Shown here in pieces: positions 43,656 through 52,458 of a stretch of 64,000 nt of DNA. The stretch comes from Cupriavidus taiwanensis. GTDB taxonomy: Bacteria > Pseudomonadota > Gammaproteobacteria > Burkholderiales > Burkholderiaceae. A program made the position numbers and the translations under genes. Position 1 is the first letter of the stretch. Each line of letters begins with the position of its first letter. The stretch is taken from positions 2,084,927-2,148,926 of the forward strand of contig NZ_LT976854.1 in assembly GCF_900249755.1 (NCBI RefSeq), read 5' to 3'. The notes beneath the pieces were generated by a model. The model was not told the origin of the DNA. It saw only the letters and a list, made by a program, of their open reading frames with translations, and made no database searches.

Positions 43656-44963
43656 ATGTTTTCCGATCTTCGTTTCCTGCGCCGCGCCGCGGCGCTGACC
43701 CTCGCCACCGCCATCGCCAGCAGCGCAGCGCTCGCCAGCCCGTTGCAGGCGCGCGGCTGGCTGACCAGCTGGATGGCGAGCCAGCAGCCCGTATGGCAGC
43801 CCGACGCCCTGCCGCTGCCGACCGGCGTGCCTGCCGTGCTGGCGGACCAGACGGTGCGCCAGGTGGTGCGGCTGAGCGTGGGTGCGGGGCGCGTGCGCGT
43901 GGTGCTGTCGAACCCTTACGGGCGGGAGCCGGTCGTGGTCGGCGCCGCGCAGCTCGCACCGCATGCCGGCGGCGGCCGCATCGACCGCGCCGGCAGCCGC
44001 GCCGTGACCTTCGGCGGCAGCGCAATGGTGACCATCCCGGCGGGCCAGTCCGTGGCCAGCGATGCGATCGCGCTCGAGACGCCGGCGCTGGGCGAACTCG
44101 CGCTCAGCCTCTACCTGCCGCAGCGCACCGCGATCGAATCGTTCCATTGGGATGGCCGCCAGACCGCATGGCTGGCGGCGGGCAACGCGACCGCGCAAGC
44201 CATGCTGCCTGCGCCGCAGACGTTCAGCGCGCGCGTGCTGCTGAGCGAGGTGCAGGTCGAAGCGCCGGCGGCCGCGGGCGCCGTGGTCGCGATCGGCGAT
44301 TCGATCACCGAAGGCAACGGCTCCACCCCCGACACCAACCGGCGCTGGCCGGACCTGCTGGCGCAGCGTCTGGCCGCCGACGGCGTGGCCGTGCTCAACG
44401 CCGGCATTTCCGGCGGCCGGCTGCTGCGCGACGGCATGGGCGTGTCCGCGCTGGCGCGGCTGGACCGCGACGTGCTGAGCCAGCCGCAGGTGCGCACCGT
44501 GATCGCGGCCATCGGCATCAACGATGTCGCGTGGCCGGGCTCGACCTTCGCGCCGCACGACGCCGTGCCGCAGGCCGGCGAACTGATCGCGGGCTACCGC
44601 CGCCTGATCGCGGCGGCGCATGCGCGCGGCGTGCGCGTGATCGGCGCCACCATCACGCCGTTTGCCGGGGCGCTGCGCGATACGCCGATCCGCGGCTATG
44701 ACAGCCCGGGCAAGGAAGCCGTGCGGCTGGCCGTCAACGACTGGATCCGCCATGGCGGCGCGTTCGATGCGGTGGTGGATTTCGACGCGGCGGTGCGCGA
44801 CCCCGCGCGCCCGCAGGCGCTGCTGCCGGCATTCGACAGCGGCGACCACCTGCATCCGGGCGATGCCGGCTATCGCGCCATGGCGGCGCAGTTCGACCTG
44901 GCTCTGCCCGGCCTTGCCGCTCAGTCCCGGTCCGGCGCACCCGGTGGGAACAGCGGGCGATAG
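43656..44963 (+). CDS. exported SGNH/GDSL-family hydrolase
   Basis: 435-aa secreted esterase/lipase-like protein. The signal peptide is residues about 1-28 (ALTLATAIASSAALA). A beta-sandwich-like N-terminal half leads to the hydrolase domain: block I AIGDSITEGNGS with nucleophile Ser216, block II GISGGRL, block III GINDVAW, and block V with catalytic Asp/His in SGDHLHPGDAGY. Such enzymes deacylate esters or polysaccharides; the substrate is unknown. The LysR gene opposite probably regulates it. Its last 43 bp overlap the converging GST gene. Confidence 0.88.
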   Translation: MFSDLRFLRRAAALTLATAIASSAALASPLQARGWLTSWMASQQPVWQPDALPLPTGVPAVLADQTVRQVVRLSVGAGRVRVVLSNPYGREPVVVGAAQLAPHAGGGRIDRAGSRAVTFGGSAMVTIPAGQSVASDAIALETPALGELALSLYLPQRTAIESFHWDGRQTAWLAAGNATAQAMLPAPQTFSARVLLSEVQVEAPAAAGAVVAIGDSITEGNGSTPDTNRRWPDLLAQRLAADGVAVLNAGISGGRLLRDGMGVSALARLDRDVLSQPQVRTVIAAIGINDVAWPGSTFAPHDAVPQAGELIAGYRRLIAAAHARGVRVIGATITPFAGALRDTPIRGYDSPGKEAVRLAVNDWIRHGGAFDAVVDFDAAVRDPARPQALLPAFDSGDHLHPGDAGYRAMAAQFDLALPGLAAQSRSGAPGGNSGR

Positions 44964-45574
44964 GGCCGCGCCTCGTCCACCGCGCGCGCGAACGACGGCC
45001 GTGCCAGCAGCCGGTTGCGATAGGCGCGCACGTTGCCGCATGCCGGCGGGATCGGCTGCACCCAGTCCGCATAGAACAGCGACGGCGCGGCGGCGCAGTC
45101 CGCCAGCGTGAAGGCATCGCCCGCGGCCCATTGCCGTGCCGCCAGTTCGGTCTCCAGCCACGCATAGGCCGAGTCCAGCAGCTTGCGGTGCTCGGCCACG
45201 CCGTACGGGTCGCGGTTCGCCGCGGGACGCAGGTAGTCGGCCACGATGCGCTGCATCGGCGTCATCACGTACTGGTCGAAGAAGCGGTCGAGCAGGCGCA
45301 CCTTCAGCGCCGCGTCGGGCGACTCCGGCAGCCAGCGCACCGGGCCGCGGTGATGCTGGTCCAGGTATTCGACGATGATGCTGGACTCGAACACCGCGCG
45401 GCCGTCGTCGACCAGCATCGGCATGCGCCGCAGCGGCCAGCGCCTGCCGAGTTCGTCCATGTGCTGCGCATGGTCGGGCGACAGCATGCGGAATTCGAAG
45501 GGGGTCGCGTTCTCGTACAACGCCACGAGGACCTTCTGGCAATAGGACGAAAACGGGTGGGCGTACAGCTCCAT
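44921..45574 (-). CDS. glutathione S-transferase family protein
   Basis: 217-aa cytoplasmic protein. N-terminal thioredoxin-like domain (MELYAHPFSSYCQKVLVALY, PLRRMPMLVDDGRAVFESSIIVEYLD) with a Ser/Cys active-site region at residues 9-12, then the all-helical C-terminal domain with AGDAFTLADCAAAPSLFYADW. The start at 45574 follows GGAGAGC. It lies 41 bp downstream of the proline iminopeptidase gene, so the two are probably co-transcribed. Its 3' end overlaps the SGNH hydrolase gene by 43 bp. Confidence 0.88.
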   Translation of the reverse strand: MELYAHPFSSYCQKVLVALYENATPFEFRMLSPDHAQHMDELGRRWPLRRMPMLVDDGRAVFESSIIVEYLDQHHRGPVRWLPESPDAALKVRLLDRFFDQYVMTPMQRIVADYLRPAANRDPYGVAEHRKLLDSAYAWLETELAARQWAAGDAFTLADCAAAPSLFYADWVQPIPPACGNVRAYRNRLLARPSFARAVDEARPYRPLFPPGAPDRD

Positions 45575-45615
45575 CGTGCTCTCCGGTGGGATCTTCGGTG
45601 GTGGTCGGCGCGCGA

Positions 45616-46572
45616 CTACTGCTGCGCCGCGAAGCGATCGGTCGCGGCGATCAGCTGGTCCATGATGCCCGGCTCGGTCCACGCATGGCCGGCGCCTTCG
45701 ATCAGGTGGAAATCGGCCTGCGGCCAGGCCTGGTGCAGCGCATAGGCATAGCGCACCGGGCACGGCATGTCATAGCGGCCGTGCACGATCACGCCGGGGA
45801 TATCGGCCAGCTTGTGCGCGTCGCGCAGCAGCTGCCCCTCTTCCAGCCAGCAGCGATGCGTGAAGTAATGGTTTTCCAGCCGGGCGAAAGCCAGCGCGAA
45901 GTGCCCGTCGTCATGCCTGGCGCTATTGCTCGCGTCCGGCAGCAAGGTGATGGTCTCGCCTTCCCACACGCTCCACGCGCGTGCTGCCTCGACCTGCTTG
46001 TCCTGGTCGGGGCCGGTCAGCAGCTTGCGGTACGCCGCCATCATGTTGCCGCGCTCGGCCTCCGGCACCGGCGCCTGGAAGCGCGCCCATTTGTCCGGGA
46101 ACATCTCGGACACGCCGTACTGGTAGTACCAGTCCAGCTCCGCCTGCGACACCGTGTAGATGCCGCGCAGCACCAGCTCGCTCACGCGCCGCGGGTGCTT
46201 CTGCGCATAGGCCAGCGCCAGCGTCGAGCCCCACGATCCGCCGAACACCAGCCAGCGCTCCATCCCGGCCAGCACGCGCAGCCGCTCGATATCGTCGACC
46301 AGGTGCCAGGTGGTGTTGGCCTCCAGCCCCGCATGCGGGGTCGAGCGCCCGCAGCCGCGCTGGTCGAACAGCAGCACGTCATAGCGCGCCGGGTCGAACA
46401 GCCGCCGATGGTCGGCCGAAATCCCGCCGCCGGGCCCGCCATGCAGGAACACCGCCGGCTTGGCGCCGGGCGTGCCCACGCGCTCGTAGTAGACGACGTG
46501 CCCGTCGCCGACATCCAGCGTGCCGGTTTGATAGGGCTCGATTACGGGGTAGAGGGTGCGCAGGGCGGGCAT
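45616..46572 (-). CDS. pip: proline iminopeptidase (prolyl aminopeptidase)
   Basis: Alpha/beta-hydrolase of 318 aa removing N-terminal proline from peptides. Family signatures: FLHGGPGGGISADHRRLFDP (oxyanion region), LLFDQRGCGRSTPH, and the nucleophile elbow FGGSWGSTLALAYAQKHP with Ser113. Catalytic His follows in IEGAGHAWTEPG near the C-terminus. The ATG is preceded by GGAGACC. Upstream of the GST gene on the same strand. The 252 bp to the next gene hold nothing I recognise. Confidence 0.92.
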   Translation of the reverse strand: MPALRTLYPVIEPYQTGTLDVGDGHVVYYERVGTPGAKPAVFLHGGPGGGISADHRRLFDPARYDVLLFDQRGCGRSTPHAGLEANTTWHLVDDIERLRVLAGMERWLVFGGSWGSTLALAYAQKHPRRVSELVLRGIYTVSQAELDWYYQYGVSEMFPDKWARFQAPVPEAERGNMMAAYRKLLTGPDQDKQVEAARAWSVWEGETITLLPDASNSARHDDGHFALAFARLENHYFTHRCWLEEGQLLRDAHKLADIPGVIVHGRYDMPCPVRYAYALHQAWPQADFHLIEGAGHAWTEPGIMDQLIAATDRFAAQQ

Positions 46573-46824
46573 CGGTGGGTCTCCGGAGAACGGGGGTCAT
46601 AGTGTACGGCGGAGGGATCTCGCAGCGCACGCAGCCCGCCGCTAGACGCGGTCGATCCGGCTGCTTGAAGGCCCTGGCGTCGAAGGCGACGCGCATGCCA
46701 GCCAGGCTGTCAATCAGAAGCCACGGCGAGAAACCGGTGGGGGATGTGTTCAATCGATGCTCCCGCGCGACAGGTCGATATTGACCAGTGGTTCAACGTT
46801 GCGTCACGGTACCGCAGGCAGGCC

Positions 46825-47712
46825 CTAAGCGGCGAACGCGGCCTTCACCCAATCCCGCAACAACCGCGTAGCCGGACGCTCCGCCGCCCGCTCGCTGTAC
46901 ACCAGGTCATAGCGAAAACTCTCCAGCGCCAGGTCAAAAGGCTGCACCAACGCGCCCGACGCCAGTTCTTCCGCCACCAGCGTCAGGCTGAGCAGGCCCA
47001 CGCCCTGCCCGGCGATGGTGGCCTGCACCGCGTGGATCTCGTCGGTGAAGCGCAGGCCCGCCTGCGGATCGGCGATTTCCACGCCGGCCTGCGCCAGCCA
47101 ATGGCGCCAGACCGGCGCGCGCTCGTCGTCGCGCGCGGCGGTGCTCCATTCGAAGTGGACCAGCGTGGCGTGCTTCAGGTCCTGCGCGGTGGCCGGTTTC
47201 AGCGCGGGACTGCAGACCGGCGCAAAGCGGTCGCGAAACAGCGGTTCGACCACCAGGCCCGGATAGCTGCCGCTGCCGTAGCGGATCGCCGCGTCGGCAT
47301 CCTGGTCCAGGTCGACGATCTGGTCCGAGGCGTCGAGGCGCAGCGTCCAGTCCGGATGCGCGGCCCGGAACCGGCCGGCAAGCGGCGCGAGCCGCCTGGC
47401 CATGAACGCCACCGTCGAAGTCAGCGTTGCCACGTGCGGGCGGCCGCTGCGCTGCACCGCCAGCACGGCGCGCTCCATGCCGTCGAGGCCGTCCCGCACT
47501 GCCGGAAACAGCTGGTGCCCGGCCGCGGTCAGCCGCACCTTGCGGGTCTGGCGCTCGAACAGCTTCACGCCCAGGCTCTCTTCCAGCAAGCGGATCTGGT
47601 GGCTGATCGCCGTCGGCGTGACGTGCAGTTCGTCGGCGGCGTGCTTGAAGCTGGCGCGGCGGGCGGCGGCTTCAAAGGCGCGCAGGGCGCCGAGGGCCGG
47701 CAGTTTGCGCAA
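46825..47712 (-). CDS. LysR-family regulator (GcvA-like)
   Basis: 295-aa regulator. N-terminal PALGALRAFEAAARRASFKHAADELHVTPTAISHQIRLLEESLG (in parts: AADELHVTPTAISHQI) and KLFERQTRKVRLT are typical of the GcvA branch; the effector domain begins near VATLTSTVAFMARRL. It is divergent from the RidA-family/OYE pair, 155 bp apart, with a palindrome at 47784-47802, so it is their probable regulator. Confidence 0.88.
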   Translation of the reverse strand: MRKLPALGALRAFEAAARRASFKHAADELHVTPTAISHQIRLLEESLGVKLFERQTRKVRLTAAGHQLFPAVRDGLDGMERAVLAVQRSGRPHVATLTSTVAFMARRLAPLAGRFRAAHPDWTLRLDASDQIVDLDQDADAAIRYGSGSYPGLVVEPLFRDRFAPVCSPALKPATAQDLKHATLVHFEWSTAARDDERAPVWRHWLAQAGVEIADPQAGLRFTDEIHAVQATIAGQGVGLLSLTLVAEELASGALVQPFDLALESFRYDLVYSERAAERPATRLLRDWVKAAFAA

Positions 47713-47783
47713 GGCGTCTCCATGGATAAGTTTGGCTCATGTATCGGCTGAGAAGCGGCCATTTGTCGCGGCCGATGGCAGCT

Positions 47784-47802
47784 TCGATACTCCGAATATC
47801 GA
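47784..47802. promoter_or_regulatory. candidate LysR operator before the RidA-family/OYE operon
   Basis: Perfect 6-7-6 palindrome: TCGATA (47784-47789) and TATCGA (47797-47802). It lies 66 bp upstream of the RidA-family ATG and 72 bp from the LysR start, a normal position for a LysR activator site. Confidence 0.45.
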
Positions 47803-47867
47803 CAGGCAAGCAGACGGCGAGCCAGTCGATCAGATGAATTCTACTAAACCATTCACCGGAGTCCGCA

Positions 47868-48266
47868 ATGCACCTGGAACAAGTCCACACCCAGCCCGAT
47901 CCCTATGCACCCTACCTGCTGTCCCAGGCCATCCGCGCCGGCGGCCTGCTGTTCGTTTCCGGGCAGGCCGGGGTAGGCGACGATGGCGCCATCGTCGGCC
48001 GCGGCGACTTCGACGCGCAGGCCGAACAGGCGTTCAGCAATCTCAGGCGTGCGCTGCAGGGGGGCGGTTCGGGGCTGGACCGGGTGGCCAAGGTGACGAT
48101 CTTTTTGACGTCGATGGAACACTTCCCGAAGATCGTCGAACTTCGCCGCAAGTGGTTCTCCGCCCCCTATCCGGCCGATACCATCGTCGAGGTCTCGGCA
48201 CTGTATTCGCCGGACGCGATGATCGAGATCGAAGCCATCGCGGTGGTCACGGAGGCCGCGCAATGA
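47868..48266 (+). CDS. RidA/YjgF/UK114-family protein lacking the catalytic arginine
   Basis: 132-aa protein of the Rid superfamily; RidA itself hydrolyses reactive enamine/imine intermediates. The fold is clear: LLFVSGQAGVGDDGAIVG, FSNLRRALQGGGSGLDRVAKVTIFLTSME (split for length) and IEIEAIAVV. At the position of the essential Arg105 of RidA (YPTRS in relatives) this protein has Asp104 (YPADT), so classical imine deaminase activity is not expected. It ends in an ATGA overlap with the OYE-family gene, so the two are made together and may act on one substrate. CCGGAG precedes the ATG. Confidence 0.85.
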   Translation: MHLEQVHTQPDPYAPYLLSQAIRAGGLLFVSGQAGVGDDGAIVGRGDFDAQAEQAFSNLRRALQGGGSGLDRVAKVTIFLTSMEHFPKIVELRRKWFSAPYPADTIVEVSALYSPDAMIEIEAIAVVTEAAQ

Positions 48267-49399
48267 CCACGCCCGCCGCGCCCTCACTGTTCGATACGCT
48301 GGCGCTGAACGGCGTGCCGCTGCGCAACCGGCTCGCGGTGGCGCCGATGACGCGCATCAGCGCCACCGACGATGGCGTCCCCACCGACGCCATGCGCCGC
48401 TACTACGCGGGTTTTGCGCGCGGGGGCTTTGGCCTGGTCGTCAGCGAGGGCATCTATACCGACCGGGCCTATGCGCAGGGCTATGCCGGCCAGCCGGGAT
48501 TGACCAATGCGCAGCAGGTGCAGGCCTGGCGCGGCATCGTGGACGCGGTCCACCAGTCGGGCGGGCGCATGGTCGCGCAGCTGATGCATGCGGGGGCGCT
48601 GTCGCAGGCCAACCGCTTCCGCGACGATACGGTCGGGCCTTCGGCCGTGCAGCCGAGGGGCCTGCAACTGACCGTTTATGGCGGCACGGGCGCATTCCGG
48701 ATGCCGCGCGCGATGGCCGAGGCCGAGATCCTGCAGGCCATCGACGGCTTTGCGCAAGCGGCGCGGCTGGCGCGCGAAGCGGGATTCGACGGCGTGGAGA
48801 TTCACGGCGCCAACGGCTACCTGATCGACCAGTTCCTCAACGGCCATACCAACCTGCGCCAGGACGCGTGGGGCGGCGGCATCGCGCAGCGCACGCGCCT
48901 GCTGCGCGAGACGATCGGCGCGGTGCGCGCCGCGGCGGGGACGGACTTCGTCGTCGGCATGCGCATCTCGCAAGCGAAGGTGAATGATTTCACCTACAAG
49001 TGGCCCGAAGGCGCGGAGGGCGTGGCCGCGGTCTTCGCCGCCGTTGCAGCGAGCGGCGTGGACTATCTGCATGTGACCGAGCACCAGGCCTGGCAGCCCG
49101 CCTTCGCGGACGACGGCGCAACGCTGGTGCAGCTTGCACGCCGTGCCGCACCGGGGCTGCCGATCATGGCCAACGGCAGCCTGCATGAGCCATCGCGCGC
49201 AGCCGGCCTGCTGGACGATGGCGCGACGCTGGTCGCACTCGGACGCGGCGCGCTGGCGAATCCGGACTGGCCGGTGCTGGTGCGCAAGGGTCAGCCGGTG
49301 CGCCCGTTCGATGCGGCCGTTCTCGCGCCGCTGGGCAATATCAAGGATGCCGAGCTGGCGCTGCGCGAAGCACGCCGCCCGGCGGTCACGCCAGGCTGA
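48263..49399 (+). CDS. NADH:flavin oxidoreductase (Old Yellow Enzyme family)
   Basis: 378-aa FMN-dependent TIM-barrel reductase. Motifs in order: LRNRLAVAPMTRISATDDGVP, VSEGIYTD, VAQLMHAGALSQ, GFDGVEIHGANGYLIDQFL with the substrate-binding His-x-x-Asn, WGGGIAQRTR, and the FMN-phosphate region LVALGRGALANPDWP. OYEs reduce activated C=C bonds. The ATG overlaps the RidA-family stop codon; the open frame extends far upstream but only because it shadows the LysR/RidA region. Probably regulated by the divergent LysR. Confidence 0.9.
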   Translation: MTTPAAPSLFDTLALNGVPLRNRLAVAPMTRISATDDGVPTDAMRRYYAGFARGGFGLVVSEGIYTDRAYAQGYAGQPGLTNAQQVQAWRGIVDAVHQSGGRMVAQLMHAGALSQANRFRDDTVGPSAVQPRGLQLTVYGGTGAFRMPRAMAEAEILQAIDGFAQAARLAREAGFDGVEIHGANGYLIDQFLNGHTNLRQDAWGGGIAQRTRLLRETIGAVRAAAGTDFVVGMRISQAKVNDFTYKWPEGAEGVAAVFAAVAASGVDYLHVTEHQAWQPAFADDGATLVQLARRAAPGLPIMANGSLHEPSRAAGLLDDGATLVALGRGALANPDWPVLVRKGQPVRPFDAAVLAPLGNIKDAELALREARRPAVTPG

Positions 49400-49413
49400 C
49401 GGCATCGCCCGCG

Positions 49414-50478
49414 CTAGCGCTGCGAGCGATCCCTGCGCCAGCTGGCGGGCGCCATCCCGAACTGCGCAGAAAACCACCGTGTAAACGAACTGGCCGACCC
49501 ATACCCCAGCAACTGCGACACCCGCAGCAGCGAATAGCGCGGATTCTCCACGTACCGTCGCGCCAGTTCGCGCCGCACGTCGTTCAGGATCTCAGTAAAG
49601 GTCTCGCCCGCGTCGTCGAGCTGGCGCTGCATGGTGCGCAGGCTCAGGCCCAGACCCTGCGCCACGGCCTCGCAGGTGGCGCGGCCCATCGGCAGCATCA
49701 GGTAGATGGCGGCGCGCACTTCATGGCCGATGGACTGCGGGTTGGCGCGCGGCAGCGTGTCGATGAACTGCTGCGCATAGCGTGCCATGACCGGGTCCGC
49801 CGTCGGGTTCGGCGCGTCGAGGTCGGCCGCGCGGCAGATGATGCCATTGCAGTCCGCGTTGAATTCCAGCGGGCAACCGAACAGGCGGCGATGGATGCGC
49901 AGGTCGGCCGGCGCCGCATGCGTGAAGCTCACGCCGATCGGCTGCCAGCGCGGGCCCAGCAGCAGCGCGCACATGCGGAACACGACGCCGATGGCCAGCT
50001 CGGTGGCCTGCCGCGAGGGCGCGTCGCTGAGTACTTCCTGCCGGATGATCACGGCGCTGCCGGCATCCTCGAGCAGCAGCGCCACCGAGTCGTTGACCAG
50101 GTGCCGGTAGCGGATGGTGGTGGCCAGCGCGGCGCGCAGCGTGGGCTGCTGGCTGATCAAGAGGCTCATCACGCCAAAGTCCGACAGCTGGCGCGACTCC
50201 GCCATGCGCAGCCCGAAGGTCGGGCAGGCCGAGGCCTGCGCGGCGGCTTCCAGCAGTGCCACGCAGGCGCTGAGCGGGACGCGCTGGTCGGGATCGTCCA
50301 GCCAGGCCCGCCGCAGCCGCGCCTGGCGCAGCAACGGCTGCGGATCCAGGCCGAGGTCACGCGAAACCTCGAGGAAGTTGGTCAGTGCGGCTGCACGTAT
50401 CAGGGTTTCCAAGCCAGCGTTGCCTTGCGGTGAGATGTCGGTCGGGGGCGCGGTCTGCCCGCCCGCAGCCGCGATCAT
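49414..50478 (-). CDS. AraC-family regulator, divergent from the quinone-oxidoreductase/TauD operon
   Basis: About 354 aa. An N-terminal effector domain of the Arabinose_bd type (LTNFLEVSRDLGLDPQPLLRQARL through TFGLRMAESRQLSDFG) is followed by a C-terminal double helix-turn-helix (CEAVAQGLGLSLRTMQRQLDD and RVSQLLGYGSASSFTRWFSAQFGMAPASWRR). The start is uncertain: ATGs end at 50541, 50508, 50493 and 50478. I choose the last because direct repeats that look like its operator occupy 50496-50525. It closely resembles the AraC protein at 55027-56031. Confidence 0.85.
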   Translation of the reverse strand: MIAAAGGQTAPPTDISPQGNAGLETLIRAAALTNFLEVSRDLGLDPQPLLRQARLRRAWLDDPDQRVPLSACVALLEAAAQASACPTFGLRMAESRQLSDFGVMSLLISQQPTLRAALATTIRYRHLVNDSVALLLEDAGSAVIIRQEVLSDAPSRQATELAIGVVFRMCALLLGPRWQPIGVSFTHAAPADLRIHRRLFGCPLEFNADCNGIICRAADLDAPNPTADPVMARYAQQFIDTLPRANPQSIGHEVRAAIYLMLPMGRATCEAVAQGLGLSLRTMQRQLDDAGETFTEILNDVRRELARRYVENPRYSLLRVSQLLGYGSASSFTRWFSAQFGMAPASWRRDRSQR

Positions 50479-50495
50479 AGAGCCGCATGGCATGA

Positions 50496-50525
50496 AATGC
50501 AAAGTCATCGGTAGCCAATGCAAAG
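50496..50525. promoter_or_regulatory. candidate AraC operator: AATGCAAAG direct repeats, 21 bp apart
   Basis: AATGCAAAG occurs at 50496-50504 and 50517-50525, exactly 21 bp apart (two helical turns), between the AraC gene and the quinone oxidoreductase gene. The neighbouring AraC system shows repeats with the same 21-bp period (54961-55000). Binding is inferred. Confidence 0.5.
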
Positions 50526-50603
50526 CCGGCCGGGGCGGCAATCTCTACAGTTTCCTGCAGCTGCAGCGTGTTCTGCACCAACCAGATTCCAGGAGACAAG
50601 ACC

Positions 50604-51584
50604 ATGGCAAACGTTGTCCGCATGTACGAGACCGGCGGCCCCGAAGTGCTGCGCTACGAACAGATGGAAGTGGGCGATCCGGGCCCGGGACAGGTCCGCA
50701 TCCGCCACGTGGCGGTGGGACTGAACTACGCCGACACCTACTTCCGCAATGGCACCTATCCCGTGCCGCTGCCCAGCGGCATGGGCGTGGAGGCCGCCGG
50801 CGTGGTGGTGTCCGTCGGCCCGGGCGTGACCAACGTGGCGGCGGGCGACCGCGTCACCTACACCGGCTTCGTCAACACGCTGGGCGCCTACAGCACCGAG
50901 CGCCTGGTGCCGGCCGCGCCGCTGATCCGCCTGCCGGAGAGCATCGCCTTCGAAACCGCCGCGGCCATGACCATGCGCGGGCTGACCTCTGCCTACCTGA
51001 TGCGCCGCATCTATCCGTTCAGCCAGGGCGACACCATCCTGCTGCATGCCGCGGCGGGCGGGGTCGGGCTGATCGTGTCGCAGTGGGCCAAGCTGCTGGG
51101 CCTGACCGTGATCGGAACGGTGTCCACCGAAGCCAAGGCCGAAGTGGCGCTTGCGCACGGCTGCGACCACATCATCTATTACACCCGCGAAGACGTGGCC
51201 AAGCGCGTGCGCGAGCTGACCGACGGCGTGGGGGTCTCGGTGGTATTCGACAGCGTCGGCAAGACCACCTTCATGGCGTCGCTGGATTCGCTCAAGCGGC
51301 GCGGCACCATGGTGTGCGTGGGCACCGCATCGGGCCCGGTTCCGCCGTTCGACCCGGTGCTGCTGGCGATGAAGGGCTCGCTGTTCCTGACGCGCCCGGC
51401 GCTGGCCGACTACATCGCCGACCCCGCGGAGAAGCAGGCGCTGGCGGGCGAGTTGTTCGACCACGTGGGCGCGGGCCGCATCCGCATCGGCATCAACCAG
51501 CGCTATGCGCTGGAAGACGCGGTGCAGGCGCACCAGGACCTGGAGGCGCGCCGCACCACCGGTTCGTCGATCTTCGTCATCTGA
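50604..51584 (+). CDS. quinone oxidoreductase (zinc-less MDR, QOR type)
   Basis: 326-aa NADPH-dependent oxidoreductase. N-terminal GroES-like half (YETGGPEVLRYEQMEVGDPG, HVAVGLNYADTYFRNGTYP, PSGMGVEAAGVV) and Rossmann half with LLHAAAGGVGLIVSQWAKLLG and SVVFDSVGKTTF. No zinc-ligand cysteines are visible, as in quinone reductases. The ATG follows AGGAGA. First gene of a two-gene operon with a TauD-like dioxygenase, facing an AraC regulator. Confidence 0.88.
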   Translation: MANVVRMYETGGPEVLRYEQMEVGDPGPGQVRIRHVAVGLNYADTYFRNGTYPVPLPSGMGVEAAGVVVSVGPGVTNVAAGDRVTYTGFVNTLGAYSTERLVPAAPLIRLPESIAFETAAAMTMRGLTSAYLMRRIYPFSQGDTILLHAAAGGVGLIVSQWAKLLGLTVIGTVSTEAKAEVALAHGCDHIIYYTREDVAKRVRELTDGVGVSVVFDSVGKTTFMASLDSLKRRGTMVCVGTASGPVPPFDPVLLAMKGSLFLTRPALADYIADPAEKQALAGELFDHVGAGRIRIGINQRYALEDAVQAHQDLEARRTTGSSIFVI

Positions 51585-51609
51585 GAACAACAACAGAGGA
51601 GACCACACC

Positions 51610-52458
51610 ATGCATGCAGAACCCCTGACCTGCACCATCGGCGCCGAACTGTTCGGCGTCAGCCTGGCCGATGCGTCACGCGACGCCGGCCTGTTCGCCG
51701 AGATCAAGGCGCTGCTGCTGCAGCACAAGGTGCTGTTCCTGCGCGACCAGGACATCACCCGCGCCGAACACGTTGCCTTTGCCCGCCGCTTCGGCGAACT
51801 GGAAGACCACCCGGTGGTGGGCAGCGACCCGGAACACCCGGGCCTGGTGCAGATCTACAAGTCGCCCGACAGCAAGGTCGAGCACTACGAGAACTCCTTC
51901 CATTGCGACGCCACCTGGCGCCAGGCGCCGCCGATGGGCTGCGTGCTGCGCTGCGTGGAAACGCCGGCAGTGGGCGGCGACACCATCTGGGTGAACATGG
52001 GCGAGGCCTACCGGCGCCTGCCGCAGGACATCAAGGCCCGCATCGAAGGCCTGCGCGCCAAGCACAGCATCGAACACACCTTCGGCGCCAATATGCCGCC
52101 GGATAAGCGTGCCGCGCTGGCCGCGCAGTTCCCGATGGTCGAGCATCCCGTGGTGCGCACCCACCCGGAGACGGGCGAGAAGGTCCTGTTCGTCAACGCC
52201 TTCACCTCGCACTTTGCCAACTACCACCGCGACGACGTGGTCCGCTTCGGCAAGGACTTCATGCCCGGCGCGGGCGATCTGCTGCACTACCTGTGCGCGC
52301 AGGCGGAAGTCCCCGAGTACCAGGTGCGCTGGCGCTGGAAGAAGCACAGCGTGGCGATCTGGGACAACCGCTGCACCCAGCATTACGCGGTGCAGGACTA
52401 TGCGCCCACGGTGCGCAAGATGGAGCGCGCCGGGATCATCGGCGACGTGCCGTTCTGA
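51610..52458 (+). CDS. TauD/TfdA-family Fe(II)/2-oxoglutarate dioxygenase
   Basis: 282-aa non-heme iron oxygenase. The facial triad is visible: His98 and Asp100 in SFHCDATW, and His258 in NRCTQHYAVQDY; Arg269 is placed to bind 2-oxoglutarate. Family members oxidise taurine, sulfonates, aryloxyalkanoates or carnitine precursors; nothing here distinguishes them. GAGGAG lies upstream of the ATG, 25 bp after the quinone oxidoreductase stop. The pairing suggests oxygenation followed by reduction of an unsaturated or quinoid product. Confidence 0.88.
   Translation: MHAEPLTCTIGAELFGVSLADASRDAGLFAEIKALLLQHKVLFLRDQDITRAEHVAFARRFGELEDHPVVGSDPEHPGLVQIYKSPDSKVEHYENSFHCDATWRQAPPMGCVLRCVETPAVGGDTIWVNMGEAYRRLPQDIKARIEGLRAKHSIEHTFGANMPPDKRAALAAQFPMVEHPVVRTHPETGEKVLFVNAFTSHFANYHRDDVVRFGKDFMPGAGDLLHYLCAQAEVPEYQVRWRWKKHSVAIWDNRCTQHYAVQDYAPTVRKMERAGIIGDVPF

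Noticed and set aside
46573..46824. Small rightward open frames between pip and the LysR gene
   Set aside because: No family match, no ribosome-binding site, and they continue as shadows of the LysR gene.
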